Assembly (NCBI RefSeq): GCF_013423485.1
Contig: NZ_JABFFR010000001.1
Coordinates: 744,001-808,000 of the forward strand
Reading direction: 5' to 3'
DNA length: 64,000 bases
Source of the DNA: Azospirillum oleiclasticum
GTDB taxonomy: Bacteria; Pseudomonadota; Alphaproteobacteria; Azospirillales; Azospirillaceae
Position 1 is the stretch's first letter. Every line of letters begins with the position of its first letter. Shown here in pieces: positions 1 through 8,239 of the stretch. A program made the translations under genes and the position numbers. The notes beneath the pieces are model-generated. The model had not been told where the DNA came from. It did no database searches and saw only the letters and a program-made list of their open reading frames with translations.

Positions 1-1346
1 GACGATGGGAAATTTAGTCAGCTTTTCATTTGGAATTACAGAATGCGTTACGGAATCATATCTTGCATCCCATATATATAGATCACGGAATCCTGGGGAG
101 TTCCCATCTGGTAGTCCCAGAGAATAACTAAAGTATGTTGATTGTGGGACCTGAAGATATTCACTTGCTTGATCTGGAGGAACGCCGACAGGTTGATAGA
201 AGGAGGTCCCGCGTTCTGCGGAAAAGCCCATCTGGAACACGGAATTGGTTCCGGGAGCGAACGGGTCTGTTCTGGAGCAGAGCCGCTGCCCATCGACCTC
301 GATCCTGACTGTTCCGGTCGGAAAAACGAAATCATTGACACCGTTGGCGAGCTTTCCTTGCCCAAGGGGGCTCATGAGGTCGCGGGTTACTGTAATCCCC
401 TGCCTGTTGGTAACCTGCACGGCCAAGGCAGCGTGCTTCTCGATCTCAACCGAGCGGGTGCTGCCGTTCCCGGCAGTCGCGTCCATAAGGTCGAAATCCA
501 CGTCAAATCGGACGCGGGAGCCGCTCTCGAAAGCGTGGTCCAACGATAGGGGAAGGCCGGCGGCATCTGCCACCTTCCATTCGTCAACGGTGAACTTCCG
601 AGTATACGCTTCGGGCGGATTCGAGACGGTGATGGTCTTGTCCCGGCCGGGACTCCCAGTGACCGTGATCTGGATGTTGTTGAAGTTGCCCTGGGTTGAA
701 CTCATCAGTCCGCTGACCGAGAGGCCCTTAAGGCCGAGTTGCCGCTCCGCGTCAGCGATACCCTCGGCAGCCCCCGAGATCTCGCCGTTGCCGACCACCT
801 GGATGTCATAGGTGTCGGGGGACGTGATGTCGGTCACGCGAGCGTTCGTGACACCGACGATCCGCCGCACGTCGAGTTTGCTCTCGGTGGTCGCCCCCAT
901 CTTCGAGCCGTCACCGACCAGGAGGTTCTTGCCGCCGTAGCCGCTGTCGCGGGCAACCCCATTGATCTGGTCCAGGATGCCGTCGAACTGGCCGGCGAGG
1001 CTCTGGCGGGTCCGGATGGACGCCGGGTCGGTTCCGAGGCTGGACAACGCTGCGGTCGTGAGCCCACGGGCTTGTGCCAGCAGATCCCCGATGTGCTTTG
1101 TCCCTTTGTCCCCGGCTCTGGCCGTGGAGATCGCCTGCCCGATGGCATCCTTCATGGCCGTCAGATCCCCGGCCCGCTGCGTCAGGGCCTTGGCGGAGAA
1201 GTAGACCGGTGGGTTGTCCAGAGCGGTATTGACCTTCAATCCGGTGGCGAATCGCTGCTGGGCAGCCGACAGCCCTTGCTGCGTCACCTGGGGGGTCAGC
1301 ACGTTCGCCCGCACTGCGGCGGAAAGCTGGACGTCGGATGAAGCCA
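1..1346 (-). CDS. Flagellin-like protein, chimeric; 3' end lies outside the window
   Basis: The frame starts at ATG 1346 and stays open for 448 codons to the window edge. The N-terminal 170 residues are a flagellin D0/D1 domain (blocks like QRAGDLTAMKDAIGQAIS, QARGLTTAALSSL, DSGYGGKNLLVG), closely matching the intact flagellin at 12568-14433. The similarity continues through the middle domain to about codon 350 (GTVRIEVD against GTVRFKVD there). Beyond that, roughly 1-290, the DNA becomes AT-richer and the protein (for example SEYLQVPQSTYFSYS) no longer resembles flagellin, so the C-terminal D0/D1 helix needed for filament assembly is not seen. This is probably a recombinant or non-structural flagellin relative. 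Whether it is expressed cannot be told. Confidence 0.75.
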
Positions 1347-1362
1347 TTGCGTCAATATCATG

Positions 1363-1416
1363 TTTGCATGATGTCAGTGTCTATTATATCAAGCAAACTT
1401 GATGCCATCATGCAAA
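1363..1416. promoter_or_regulatory. Inverted repeat upstream of the flagellin-like gene
   Basis: TTTGCATGAT at 1363-1372 is mirrored by ATCATGCAAA at 1407-1416, a perfect 10-bp inverted repeat beginning 17 bp upstream of the ATG at 1346. A related half-site, ATCAAGCAAA, lies between them at 1389-1398. The spacing suits a dimeric regulator or a hairpin in the 5' leader. The binding protein is unknown. The 13-mer GCATGATGTCAGT at 1367-1379 recurs at 3583-3595 near the XRE gene. Confidence 0.4.
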
Positions 1417-2190
1417 ACCTTCCACTGCGATGGCGTTTGCCACGCGGAGGTGCGTGCAGGGCAGTATGAAGGGTGGCTACCGGGCAGCTTGTTCCTGGTC
1501 GCGGAAGTTTTTACCGGGGTGCGTGGGGGGATGGGGTAGCGAGATCAATGGGGCCGTGGTGCTCATCACGCTCACATCGTCGGAATGATCCGCGGCCCAG
1601 GCCATGCCCGAAGGAATAAACTGAGATGTATATGACTCCGCACCGGCTCCATGCGGCACGCATGGCCTGCTCCAGAATGGGCGTCGCTTCGTTGGCCAAC
1701 TCCCGAGTCGCCAAGGCTATGCCTCAGTTCAGATAAAGCTCCGAGGGCGAGCATTATTATACAGATCTTGAGCCTGTCAAGCATTTGGCAAATGCAAATT
1801 GGCCACGACCTATATCTGCTTTCATATTTTCAAAGCAGAAAAGTCTCGTTATGTTCATCCCACGAACACGACGGCAATGTAAGTAACAGCGAGACAATAG
1901 GCGAACTCAGGGTGCTAATTGCCCCGGAGCGGTAACGGATTCATCAATAAATCCCCGATCAGTTCCGCAGAATTACGACACGTATACTGTAGGGACTGGA
2001 GCAAGAGGTGCTCCGTTTTTACAGACGTGGGCGTGAACCAATCCGTAAAGTGACTGCCAGTCAGATCGCTCCCCCTCGGGATTCGATCCGGTGAAGTTGT
2101 CCAGCGGGGCAGTGGTCTCAAACGGCAGAAGATCGCCTTGCCCGAGCCCAATGCTCGTAATCCACAGTTTTCGGAAAGTTTTAAATCTTT
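1417..2190. other. Long stretch without a convincing gene
   Basis: Nearly 800 bp of mixed composition. Several short frames exist on both strands, the most protein-like being a minus-strand frame ending near 1511 that would need a TTG start. None has a good ribosome binding site or a recognisable domain. The right part presumably holds the promoter of the gene at 2208. Confidence 0.4.
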
Positions 2191-2207
2191 CGAAGGAGAG
2201 AACGACA

Positions 2208-3041
2208 ATGTCTAGCATCGAATGGACTGAAAGAACCTGGAACGCCTTTGTTGGCTGCTCCATTGTGTCGCCTGGGTGCAAGAACTGCTATGCCATGAGA
2301 ATGGCGGCCCGATGTGCGGCTTTCGGCCAGGAACAATACATCGGCACCACGCAGAAAGTTAACGGCCATACCGTGTGGAACGGCCGGATCAACCGGGCTC
2401 CTGACCACAAGTTTCGTGAACCTCTGTCGGTGCGACGGCCGACCGTGTGGTTTGTGAACTCGATGTCCGACCTGTTTCATGAAAATGCCCCCCCTGAGTG
2501 GGTGCGAGAGGTGATCGAAATCATGTGCCGGACGCCCCATCACACCTATCAGGTTCTTACGAAGCGACCTGTCGAGGCGGAGCAGTTTTTTCGGAGCAAC
2601 ACTGATATTGTTTGGCCTGACAATGCATGGATTGGTGTGTCGGTTGAAGACACTAAGCGGTTGTTTCGGATCGATGTTCTGAGGCGTCTTCCCGGAAGAA
2701 TCAAGTTCGTCTCCGCCGAACCCCTCCTTGGACCCCTTGGGTCGATTGACCTCTCCGGTATCGATTGGGTTATCGGCGGCGGCGAATCTGGCCCCGGTGC
2801 TCGTCCGTGTGAGCCTGAATGGGTTCGGAACCTTCGCGACGAGTGCCTGCGTCAGGGGGCCGCGTTTTTCATGAAGCAGTGGGGAAAGCCGGCGAACAAC
2901 CCTCTTGCCAGCCAGTGTCCGGCCGACGCGAAGTTGGCCGATTTCATCAAAACGATGGACCCGCACGGGAAGGGCGGGGCACTCCTGGATGGGCGGTTGT
3001 GGCGGGAGTACCCGGCCGACGCCAACTTGCCCGTCCGTTGA
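2208..3041 (+). CDS. Three-Cys-motif protein, DUF5131 (phage Gp37/Gp68-like)
   Basis: A 277-residue protein starting at ATG 2208 behind a strong GAAGGAGAG at 2191-2199. The opening SSIEWTERTWN and the Cys cluster C-x6-C-x2-C (GCSIVSPGCKNCYAMRMA, residues 16-33) identify the DUF5131 family found in phages and islands. LTKRP, the WIGVSVE block, FVSAEPLLG and GGESGPGARP are further family blocks. The Cys cluster resembles the metal-cluster motif of radical-SAM proteins, but the chemistry is unproven. In many genomes the family sits next to a partner called TcmP (three-Cys-motif partner). I see none here. Length is typical and the frame is intact. Confidence 0.85.
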   Translation: MSSIEWTERTWNAFVGCSIVSPGCKNCYAMRMAARCAAFGQEQYIGTTQKVNGHTVWNGRINRAPDHKFREPLSVRRPTVWFVNSMSDLFHENAPPEWVREVIEIMCRTPHHTYQVLTKRPVEAEQFFRSNTDIVWPDNAWIGVSVEDTKRLFRIDVLRRLPGRIKFVSAEPLLGPLGSIDLSGIDWVIGGGESGPGARPCEPEWVRNLRDECLRQGAAFFMKQWGKPANNPLASQCPADAKLADFIKTMDPHGKGGALLDGRLWREYPADANLPVR

Positions 3042-3156
3042 ACGCGAATCATCGTTGATCCACAGGTCTCATTGGCATCCAGTCAGCGAGTGATCACCGA
3101 ACCGGCATCAAACGACTTCAGCGTATATCTCCAGAATGCACGATGTCGGAATTGAA

Positions 3157-3519
3157 TCACGTCTTCTTTCGTGACTTGCCGGTTCGTTCGGCATGCTCGA
3201 CCAGGGCTTCAAGCTGGCGAACAGCCACCAACAGAAGATCGTCGTCAAGGCGGTGAAAGAGCAACTTCGCTTTGGTTTCCTGGATAAGGCGATGCTCAGG
3301 GACGTGAGACGTCGATATTACATCGGCAATATCAAGGCCGAGTATCTCAACAAGATTCACGAGAGTGTCGAGGGCTGGCAAGTACTTGGCATTCTCCAGT
3401 GCGGAGATTGACTGCACACTGAGGTTCGCCCGGTCAGCAAGGTCTTCCTGCGTCAGGCCACGTCCCGTGCGGCTCGCCCGAATCAATGCTGCCACCTGAG
3501 TCTTGAGGTCCCCAGCCAT
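3157..3519 (-). CDS. XRE-family transcriptional regulator
   Basis: A 120-residue protein. Residues 8-66 form a Cro/C1-type helix-turn-helix (GLTQEDLADRANLSVQSISA as the turn region), the rest is a helical tail with a basic end (TGKSRKKT). GGGGG lies 6 bases before the ATG at 3519. It is the last of several minus-strand genes (SNF2 helicase, small frame, 140-residue protein) and may regulate them or itself. An inverted repeat with arms 3554-3562 and 3608-3616 lies just upstream and is a candidate operator. Confidence 0.85.
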   Translation of the reverse strand: MAGDLKTQVAALIRASRTGRGLTQEDLADRANLSVQSISALENAKYLPALDTLVNLVEILGLDIADVISTSHVPEHRLIQETKAKLLFHRLDDDLLLVAVRQLEALVEHAERTGKSRKKT

Positions 3520-3553
3520 TCCTTGCCCCCATAATATGCCGGGGCAGGTTCAG

Positions 3554-3616
3554 GTTTCCTTGATGTAGACGCCATGAGGGTAGCATGATGTCAGTTGCCC
3601 ACGTGAACAAGGAAAC
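3554..3616. promoter_or_regulatory. Candidate operator of the XRE gene
   Basis: GTTTCCTTG (3554-3562) and CAAGGAAAC (3608-3616) form a perfect 9-bp inverted repeat 35 bp upstream of the XRE start, centre-to-centre distance 54 bp, about five helical turns. The 13-mer GCATGATGTCAGT lies between the arms. This is compatible with looping or paired dimer binding by the XRE protein; that assignment is inference. Confidence 0.4.
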
Positions 3617-3690
3617 TAGAATGCAGGAGTGCCTGTTCGACCAACATTCCAGTCCATCGGGCAGCCGCAGGGGCTCTCTCCCGGTAGCGG

Positions 3691-4113
3691 TCATGCTTTG
3701 CCGCTGCGGCGACGGTCGAGCAGAGTCAGCACCAGTTCCTCGGCAAACTCCAGCGTGTTGTCCAGGTGGTTGACCATCGGGCGGCCCGCTGCGGAGTCCC
3801 AGATGACGGGTTGCGGCCAATCTTCGTTCGGCAGAGAAAGAAAAATAACGTAGACGACGAAACGTTTGACCTCACAGATATCCGCCTCCGTAAACCGTCC
3901 CCTGAACGCCGATGCCCTTTCCGCCATCTCCTGATCCAGGACGATATTCAGAAACGCGGTCAGGAGGCAGACGATCTCTTCGCGGTATTGAGCCTCCTGC
4001 TCAGGGTTCCATCGTGCCGGGAGGCTCTCCGAGATCGAAATGAGTCTGGCAATCGAGTGCGGCTTGTTGATGTACCTGTCGAACAACCGGTCGAGGTGGA
4101 GGGAGGTGGACAT
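3691..4113 (-). CDS. Hypothetical protein, 140 residues
   Basis: Starts at ATG 4113 with a good GTAGGAGAT six bases upstream. The protein is mostly helical in appearance, acidic in the middle, with a hydrophobic core (VCLLTAFLNIVLD and VVYVIFLSLP) and no clear membrane segment or known motif. It lies between the SNF2 helicase and the XRE gene in the same orientation and may belong to one transcript with them. I do not recognise the family. Confidence 0.7.
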   Translation of the reverse strand: MSTSLHLDRLFDRYINKPHSIARLISISESLPARWNPEQEAQYREEIVCLLTAFLNIVLDQEMAERASAFRGRFTEADICEVKRFVVYVIFLSLPNEDWPQPVIWDSAAGRPMVNHLDNTLEFAEELVLTLLDRRRSGKA

Positions 4114-4294
4114 ATAGGGATCTCCTACTGTGACTCCAGTCCCGTACCACGGAATCGAAATCTGTCAACTTTGCCGAAGGGTAGATCGGCATCCGAACCG
4201 CTTCTGGAAGCAGTTTCGACTAGGGTGACGGAAGAATCGGCGAGTCGGTCATCCGCCCTTTGTCCGGTTGTCCGCACCGTCCTGTTCCCTTTTC

Positions 4295-4456
4295 CTATCC
4301 GTAGTCGGCTGTCCCGAAACCCCCTCGGGAATCCGCCCCGCCGAACCCTTGGAAACTCAGGCTTGGGCGATCTGTCCAGCGGTGTCCCGGAACCACCAGA
4401 TTTTGGTGCAGCACGGCATGCTCCAGGTGTACCAGCGGCTTCAGGCCAAGGGTCAT
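4295..4456 (-). CDS. Possible small protein, coupled to the SNF2 gene
   Basis: A 53-residue frame whose ATG (4456) begins two bases after the helicase stop codon (TGA TC ATG), the layout of translational coupling. The sequence starts MTLGLKPLVHLEHAVLHQN and ends glycine-rich. No motif is visible, and no independent ribosome binding site is needed if coupling occurs. It could equally be chance; the position is the main argument. Confidence 0.35.
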   Translation of the reverse strand: MTLGLKPLVHLEHAVLHQNLVVPGHRWTDRPSLSFQGFGGADSRGGFGTADYG

Positions 4457-4458
4457 GA

Positions 4459-7302
4459 TCACACCTTACGGCTAAAACCCGGTGAGCGGATTTCGTTCAG
4501 GTCCTTGTCCGCTATCCCTTCGTTCCTGAATTGCTCCTCGGCCTTAGCCCAGGCCCTGGCCTCCAGCATAGCCCGAACATTAACTTCGCCCTCCGGCAGG
4601 TACTCCGCGAACTCCAGAGTGGTATCCTCGCCCAGGATCTCGTTGATCTCGCGAAGCTTCCTAACCAGGGCGTGCCACATCAGAGCGTCCATGTTGTCGG
4701 CCAGGGGGAGCCCCAAGCCGGCGATGCAGGTCAAGATGTGGTATCCGTTCGCCGTCTGGCCGACACGGTGGCCGCGATCCTCCGCCTGGAGGAGTTCGGC
4801 CGGGACCCAGGCGAGTTCGGCGAACAGGCAGGTGTCGGCCCTGGTGAGCGTGATGGATTCGCCCGCCGCCGTGACGCCGCCGAGGAACACATCGACCTCT
4901 CCGGCCTGGAAGGCCCGCTCAGCCTCGGCCCGCTCGGCCGCGGAGGTGCCGCCGTGCACCACCGCGACGGTGAGCCCCAGCGTGTCCAGTTGTTCTTCCA
5001 GCAGGGCCAGCACATCCCGGTGGTGGGCGAAGGCGATGCAGCAGCCCCGCTCGTCCACCACGTCGCAGATCAGGTCGGCCACCACGCCGTCCACCACCTT
5101 GGCGATGCCGAGCAGCCGGCGGGCCTTACTCCACAGCCCCATGGCGGCTTCGGCGGCCTTCTGGCGGTCGCGGCTCAGCAGGAGTTCCTTCGTGTAGACC
5201 TCCTGGGCGTACGCCATTGTGTCCAGGTAATCCTGGAGGACCTCAGCAGCCCTCGACCCGCCCTCGATGTCGAGCCGCTGCCGGATCTTCTGCGGCAGTT
5301 CGGGATTTACCTCCTTTTTTGTCCTGCGGATCATGTACTTGCCCAGAAGGGCCTGGGCAAGGTCCACCTGCCGCACCCCGTGCTTCGACGCCATCCACCG
5401 GTACTCCTGAAGTGGCACCAGGGCTTCAAGCAGGTCCAGGCCTTCCTCCGCCCGGTTCCGCAACGGCGTACCAGTCAGCAGCACCGCGGCCCTCTGGGGG
5501 TCCTGGACGATCATCCGCACCGTGCGGGTGCGGTTCGCCCTCGGGTTTTTGATCCGGTGGGCCTCGTCGATGGCGGCGGCGTCGGGAGTCCAGTCCAGCA
5601 GGGCCTGCCGCAGCACCCCGCGGGCTCGCTGAAGGGCATCGGCGATTCGTTGGCCATGATTGAACCCTGTGGGTGGGTTCAGGTGCTCGACCGCGTCCAG
5701 GAGATCTTCGTGGTCGGGGTCGAGGCGAACCTTGAGCCCCTTGACCTCTTCCTTGGTCGTCATGTTGTCCCAGGTGACCTCCAGGGCGTCCTCCGCTCCG
5801 GCGGCCACGAAGGCCAACCAGATGTCCTTCATCTGCTCGGCTGAATACCCGGTGAGCGGGATTGTCTCGGTCCGCGGCGTCAGCGTGTCGTACGTGACGA
5901 TGACCCAACCGGCCTGCGGCAGCACCGGCACCTCAGTCGAGCCCTGGACCACCACGATCTCCTGGTAATCGGGCATCCAGGTCCGGATCTCCCGCATCCA
6001 AACGCCCACCGCGTTCTTCGGGGCGATCACCAAGAACCGCCGGGCTCCTGTTGCCCGCAGGGCGACGATCACCTGAGCGGTTTTGCCGGTGCCCATTTCG
6101 TCACCGACCACCGCCCGGCCTTGGTGCCTCAGGACGAACTCCACCCCGGCCCTCTGGTAGTCGCGGAGCCGCCGGCCGTTCACCGGCTGATCGCCGCCGG
6201 GGATCTGGCTCCAGTCCAGTCGGGGAAACTCGCGGGCGTCCCATCCGCGTTCTTCCAGGCCGAATCCCTGCCGCAGAATGAGATCTCGGTTGTGGGGCCA
6301 CAGGTTGGCGGAGAACGCCCGGCGGCCATCCCAGTCGGTGGCGGTATCATGGTCCGTCAGAGCAAAGGAGCGGCGGTCTCGGGGATCGACCCGGATGTTC
6401 ACCAGGAGGCCGAGTTCGTCCCGCTCGGCCACCACCGGCTCGGCGGTGATCCCACAGGGCGGCCCGTCGATCACCTCGACGTTGTGCGACGCCAGTTCGG
6501 TGCGGATGGCGGTCACGGTCGCGGCCGACAGCGGCCCGGTAACCACCCGTGCGGTCGTCCGAAAGCCGTCCATCACGGTGGCCCATTTGGCCCCACCGTC
6601 ACCCCAGTATCCGCGGACGAACGCCGCCAGGACTCGCGGGGGCACCGACTCCTGGAGGTAGTCAAAGTCGATCTCCGCCGTCCAGAACTGGGGCTGCTCG
6701 TCCGTCAGCCTGATCAGCGGCCGGATCTCCACCGCTATACCTGTCCAGTCAGTAGGGGGATCGATCGGTACAATCTCCGCCCCCGCCGCCTGGGCCTTCT
6801 CGCACAGGCGGTCGGCGGAGGCCCTGGGAACCTGCCAATACAGCCCGGTCCATTGTCTACCCTTAATGTTCTTCACCGCTTTGTAGGGGTCGAAGTCGCC
6901 GAAGGTCGCACTGTACGTCCAACGGAGTTCAGTCAGGTCGTCATCCCTGTCCCGTCGCCCGATGCAGCCACGGAGATCGTCGCCGGAGCGGTATCGGGCG
7001 GTGATGTCCCACCAGGAGGTCATGCGGAACCGCAGGTCCTCCATCGGCACCGGAGCGGACTGGACGTTTCGGGTCCGCGGGCGACCAGGGCGGCGATGGA
7101 GGTCGGTGGGCTCCAGCCCCACGACCTGGAAGGCGGCCCGGACGAGCCATTGGCTCCGGGGTATCTCACCCCGCTGGCCGTCCATAATCTGGACTAGCGA
7201 CGGCGGCACAATGGCCTTCACCTCGACGTAGCCTGCGTCTTTACGGTTCGCTCTGGTCTTCCGATCTTCCCGGCGTTTTTGGTCGCTCACCATGCCCTCC
7301 AT
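4459..7302 (-). CDS. SNF2-type helicase with N-terminal DNA-binding-like segment
   Basis: A 947-residue superfamily 2 ATPase of the SNF2 (SMARCAL1/HepA-like) type. Residues 25-65 (VEVKAIVPPSLVQIMD then SQWLVRAAFQVVG) resemble a ribbon-helix-helix segment. About 300 unrecognised residues follow. The ATPase core has Walker A GDEMGTGKT, the DEAH-type box IDEAHRIKN, motif III LTGTPLRNR, and motif VI LQAEDRGHRVGQ. These are all intact, so translocase activity on DNA is expected. Three starts are possible: ATG 7302, ATG 7293, or GTG 7290, the last best placed behind GGAGG. It heads a minus-strand cluster with two unknown genes and an XRE regulator, an arrangement seen in mobile or defence islands. 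The specific function is unknown. Confidence 0.85.
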   Translation of the reverse strand: MEGMVSDQKRREDRKTRANRKDAGYVEVKAIVPPSLVQIMDGQRGEIPRSQWLVRAAFQVVGLEPTDLHRRPGRPRTRNVQSAPVPMEDLRFRMTSWWDITARYRSGDDLRGCIGRRDRDDDLTELRWTYSATFGDFDPYKAVKNIKGRQWTGLYWQVPRASADRLCEKAQAAGAEIVPIDPPTDWTGIAVEIRPLIRLTDEQPQFWTAEIDFDYLQESVPPRVLAAFVRGYWGDGGAKWATVMDGFRTTARVVTGPLSAATVTAIRTELASHNVEVIDGPPCGITAEPVVAERDELGLLVNIRVDPRDRRSFALTDHDTATDWDGRRAFSANLWPHNRDLILRQGFGLEERGWDAREFPRLDWSQIPGGDQPVNGRRLRDYQRAGVEFVLRHQGRAVVGDEMGTGKTAQVIVALRATGARRFLVIAPKNAVGVWMREIRTWMPDYQEIVVVQGSTEVPVLPQAGWVIVTYDTLTPRTETIPLTGYSAEQMKDIWLAFVAAGAEDALEVTWDNMTTKEEVKGLKVRLDPDHEDLLDAVEHLNPPTGFNHGQRIADALQRARGVLRQALLDWTPDAAAIDEAHRIKNPRANRTRTVRMIVQDPQRAAVLLTGTPLRNRAEEGLDLLEALVPLQEYRWMASKHGVRQVDLAQALLGKYMIRRTKKEVNPELPQKIRQRLDIEGGSRAAEVLQDYLDTMAYAQEVYTKELLLSRDRQKAAEAAMGLWSKARRLLGIAKVVDGVVADLICDVVDERGCCIAFAHHRDVLALLEEQLDTLGLTVAVVHGGTSAAERAEAERAFQAGEVDVFLGGVTAAGESITLTRADTCLFAELAWVPAELLQAEDRGHRVGQTANGYHILTCIAGLGLPLADNMDALMWHALVRKLREINEILGEDTTLEFAEYLPEGEVNVRAMLEARAWAKAEEQFRNEGIADKDLNEIRSPGFSRKV
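4472..4489 (+). repeat. Inverted-repeat copy at the 3' end of the SNF2 gene
   Basis: CTAAAACCCGGTGAGCGG at 4472-4489 is matched, with one base of indel, by the reverse complement of 7305-7321 immediately upstream of the helicase start. The two arms thus bracket the gene as terminal inverted repeats would. The core ACCCGGTGAGCGG also occurs at 5847-5859 inside the gene. Confidence 0.4.
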
Positions 7303-7304
7303 AA

Positions 7305-7321
7305 CCCGCTCACCGGGTTTA
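7305..7321 (-). repeat. Inverted-repeat copy upstream of the SNF2 gene
   Basis: Partner of the repeat at 4472-4489, reading CTAAACCCGGTGAGCGG on the minus strand. It ends 2 bases before the ATG at 7302, so it would lie in the leader of the helicase mRNA and could affect translation as well as marking a mobile unit boundary. Confidence 0.4.
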
Positions 7322-7864
7322 GACGACCTCCATAGGGCACGGCGGATTGCTCAACAATATTCCCAAAAGGATTACCACGCGGATCTGCGGTATCGCCTAG
7401 CCAAGGAGGGTTAATGAGGAGGATGGCTTGCGGAAAGCCGCCGGAAGGCTCCAGCGTTGGCGGTTATGGGTGGACCCCGGTGGTCAGGCTTATGGGAACC
7501 ACTCAATGTAGAATTCGTGGGAGGCCCCCAGCCCTTCGAGTCAGCTAACCCTTGTAAAGAGAAATGTACTGAAACATGCCCCCTCGGGGAGCATGTTCTC
7601 ACTGGAATTTCAGGCTGGTTCCTTCGATGCAAACCGAAACATTTCGGCCAAGAAACGGCAAAGGAACCAGTACCTATAAGGAACTGGGTCATCCATACGC
7701 TACCGAAAATTTATTATAAGGAATTTTCCCAGTGTCAGCGTTCCTTGTTGACTCCGTTTGACTTATACTATATTAGACCGGCCTCGCTCCTATTTGGGAA
7801 TGGCTAATGAAGTTCCTAGATGCGTAGGTGGCCGCGAAGTGCTTTCGGCCACCACCGAGGCTCT
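7322..7864. other. Stretch without a convincing gene
   Basis: About 540 bp, GC-poor toward the right. Frames of about 90 and 115 codons overlap on opposite strands, but they have odd composition, no ribosome binding site and no motif. The left end presumably contains the promoter of the helicase gene. Confidence 0.4.
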
Positions 7865-8029
7865 CTACTGCCCGGTATTCCCGACTCGCCCAATCCAAAT
7901 CTCAAAATACTCGGCGTAGACCCGGTCGAGATCCCTAAAGGTAACGTCATGGATATCCCTCTGCATGACAGCATTAAAGATCCGACCGGTAAGACCGTTC
8001 TGCCGAAGCCGGCGGTACTTTTCAATCAT
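7865..8029 (-). CDS. Possible small protein or gene remnant
   Basis: A 54-residue frame from ATG 8029. It has a natural-looking mix of charged and aromatic residues (LTGRIFNAVMQRD then FRDLDRVYAEYFEIW). The same frame continues 15 codons upstream to a TGA without another start, so the 5' part may have been lost. No good ribosome binding site is seen. Family unknown. Confidence 0.3.
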   Translation of the reverse strand: MIEKYRRLRQNGLTGRIFNAVMQRDIHDVTFRDLDRVYAEYFEIWIGRVGNTGQ

Positions 8030-8156
8030 GACTGTCTTAATTTCACGTTCGAACTCTCGGATATTCGTCCTTTGTCAGACAGAGGGGGGCGGCCAGCCGG
8101 ACAGCGAAGTCCTGATTTGACCTATTCAAGAACCACTACAACCATGTCGGCTTTGT

Positions 8157-8170
8157 ACCACAATTGTGGT
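8157..8170. promoter_or_regulatory. Perfect 14-bp palindrome
   Basis: ACCACAATTGTGGT is perfectly self-complementary. It lies about 70 bp past the stop of the acidic protein gene (8240-8878, minus strand) and upstream of the 54-residue frame, so it would suit a dimeric repressor of the latter. No binding protein can be named. Confidence 0.3.
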
Positions 8171-8239
8171 GATTGGCGTCGGCAAAGGTAACGCGTATGG
8201 CTTGCCATCATACCCCTGCGGGGTCTCCTGGTCCGGGAT

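Noticed and set aside
7411..7807. Two overlapping frames of about 93 and 116 codons on opposite strands
   Set aside because: No ribosome binding site, odd composition and no conserved pattern.
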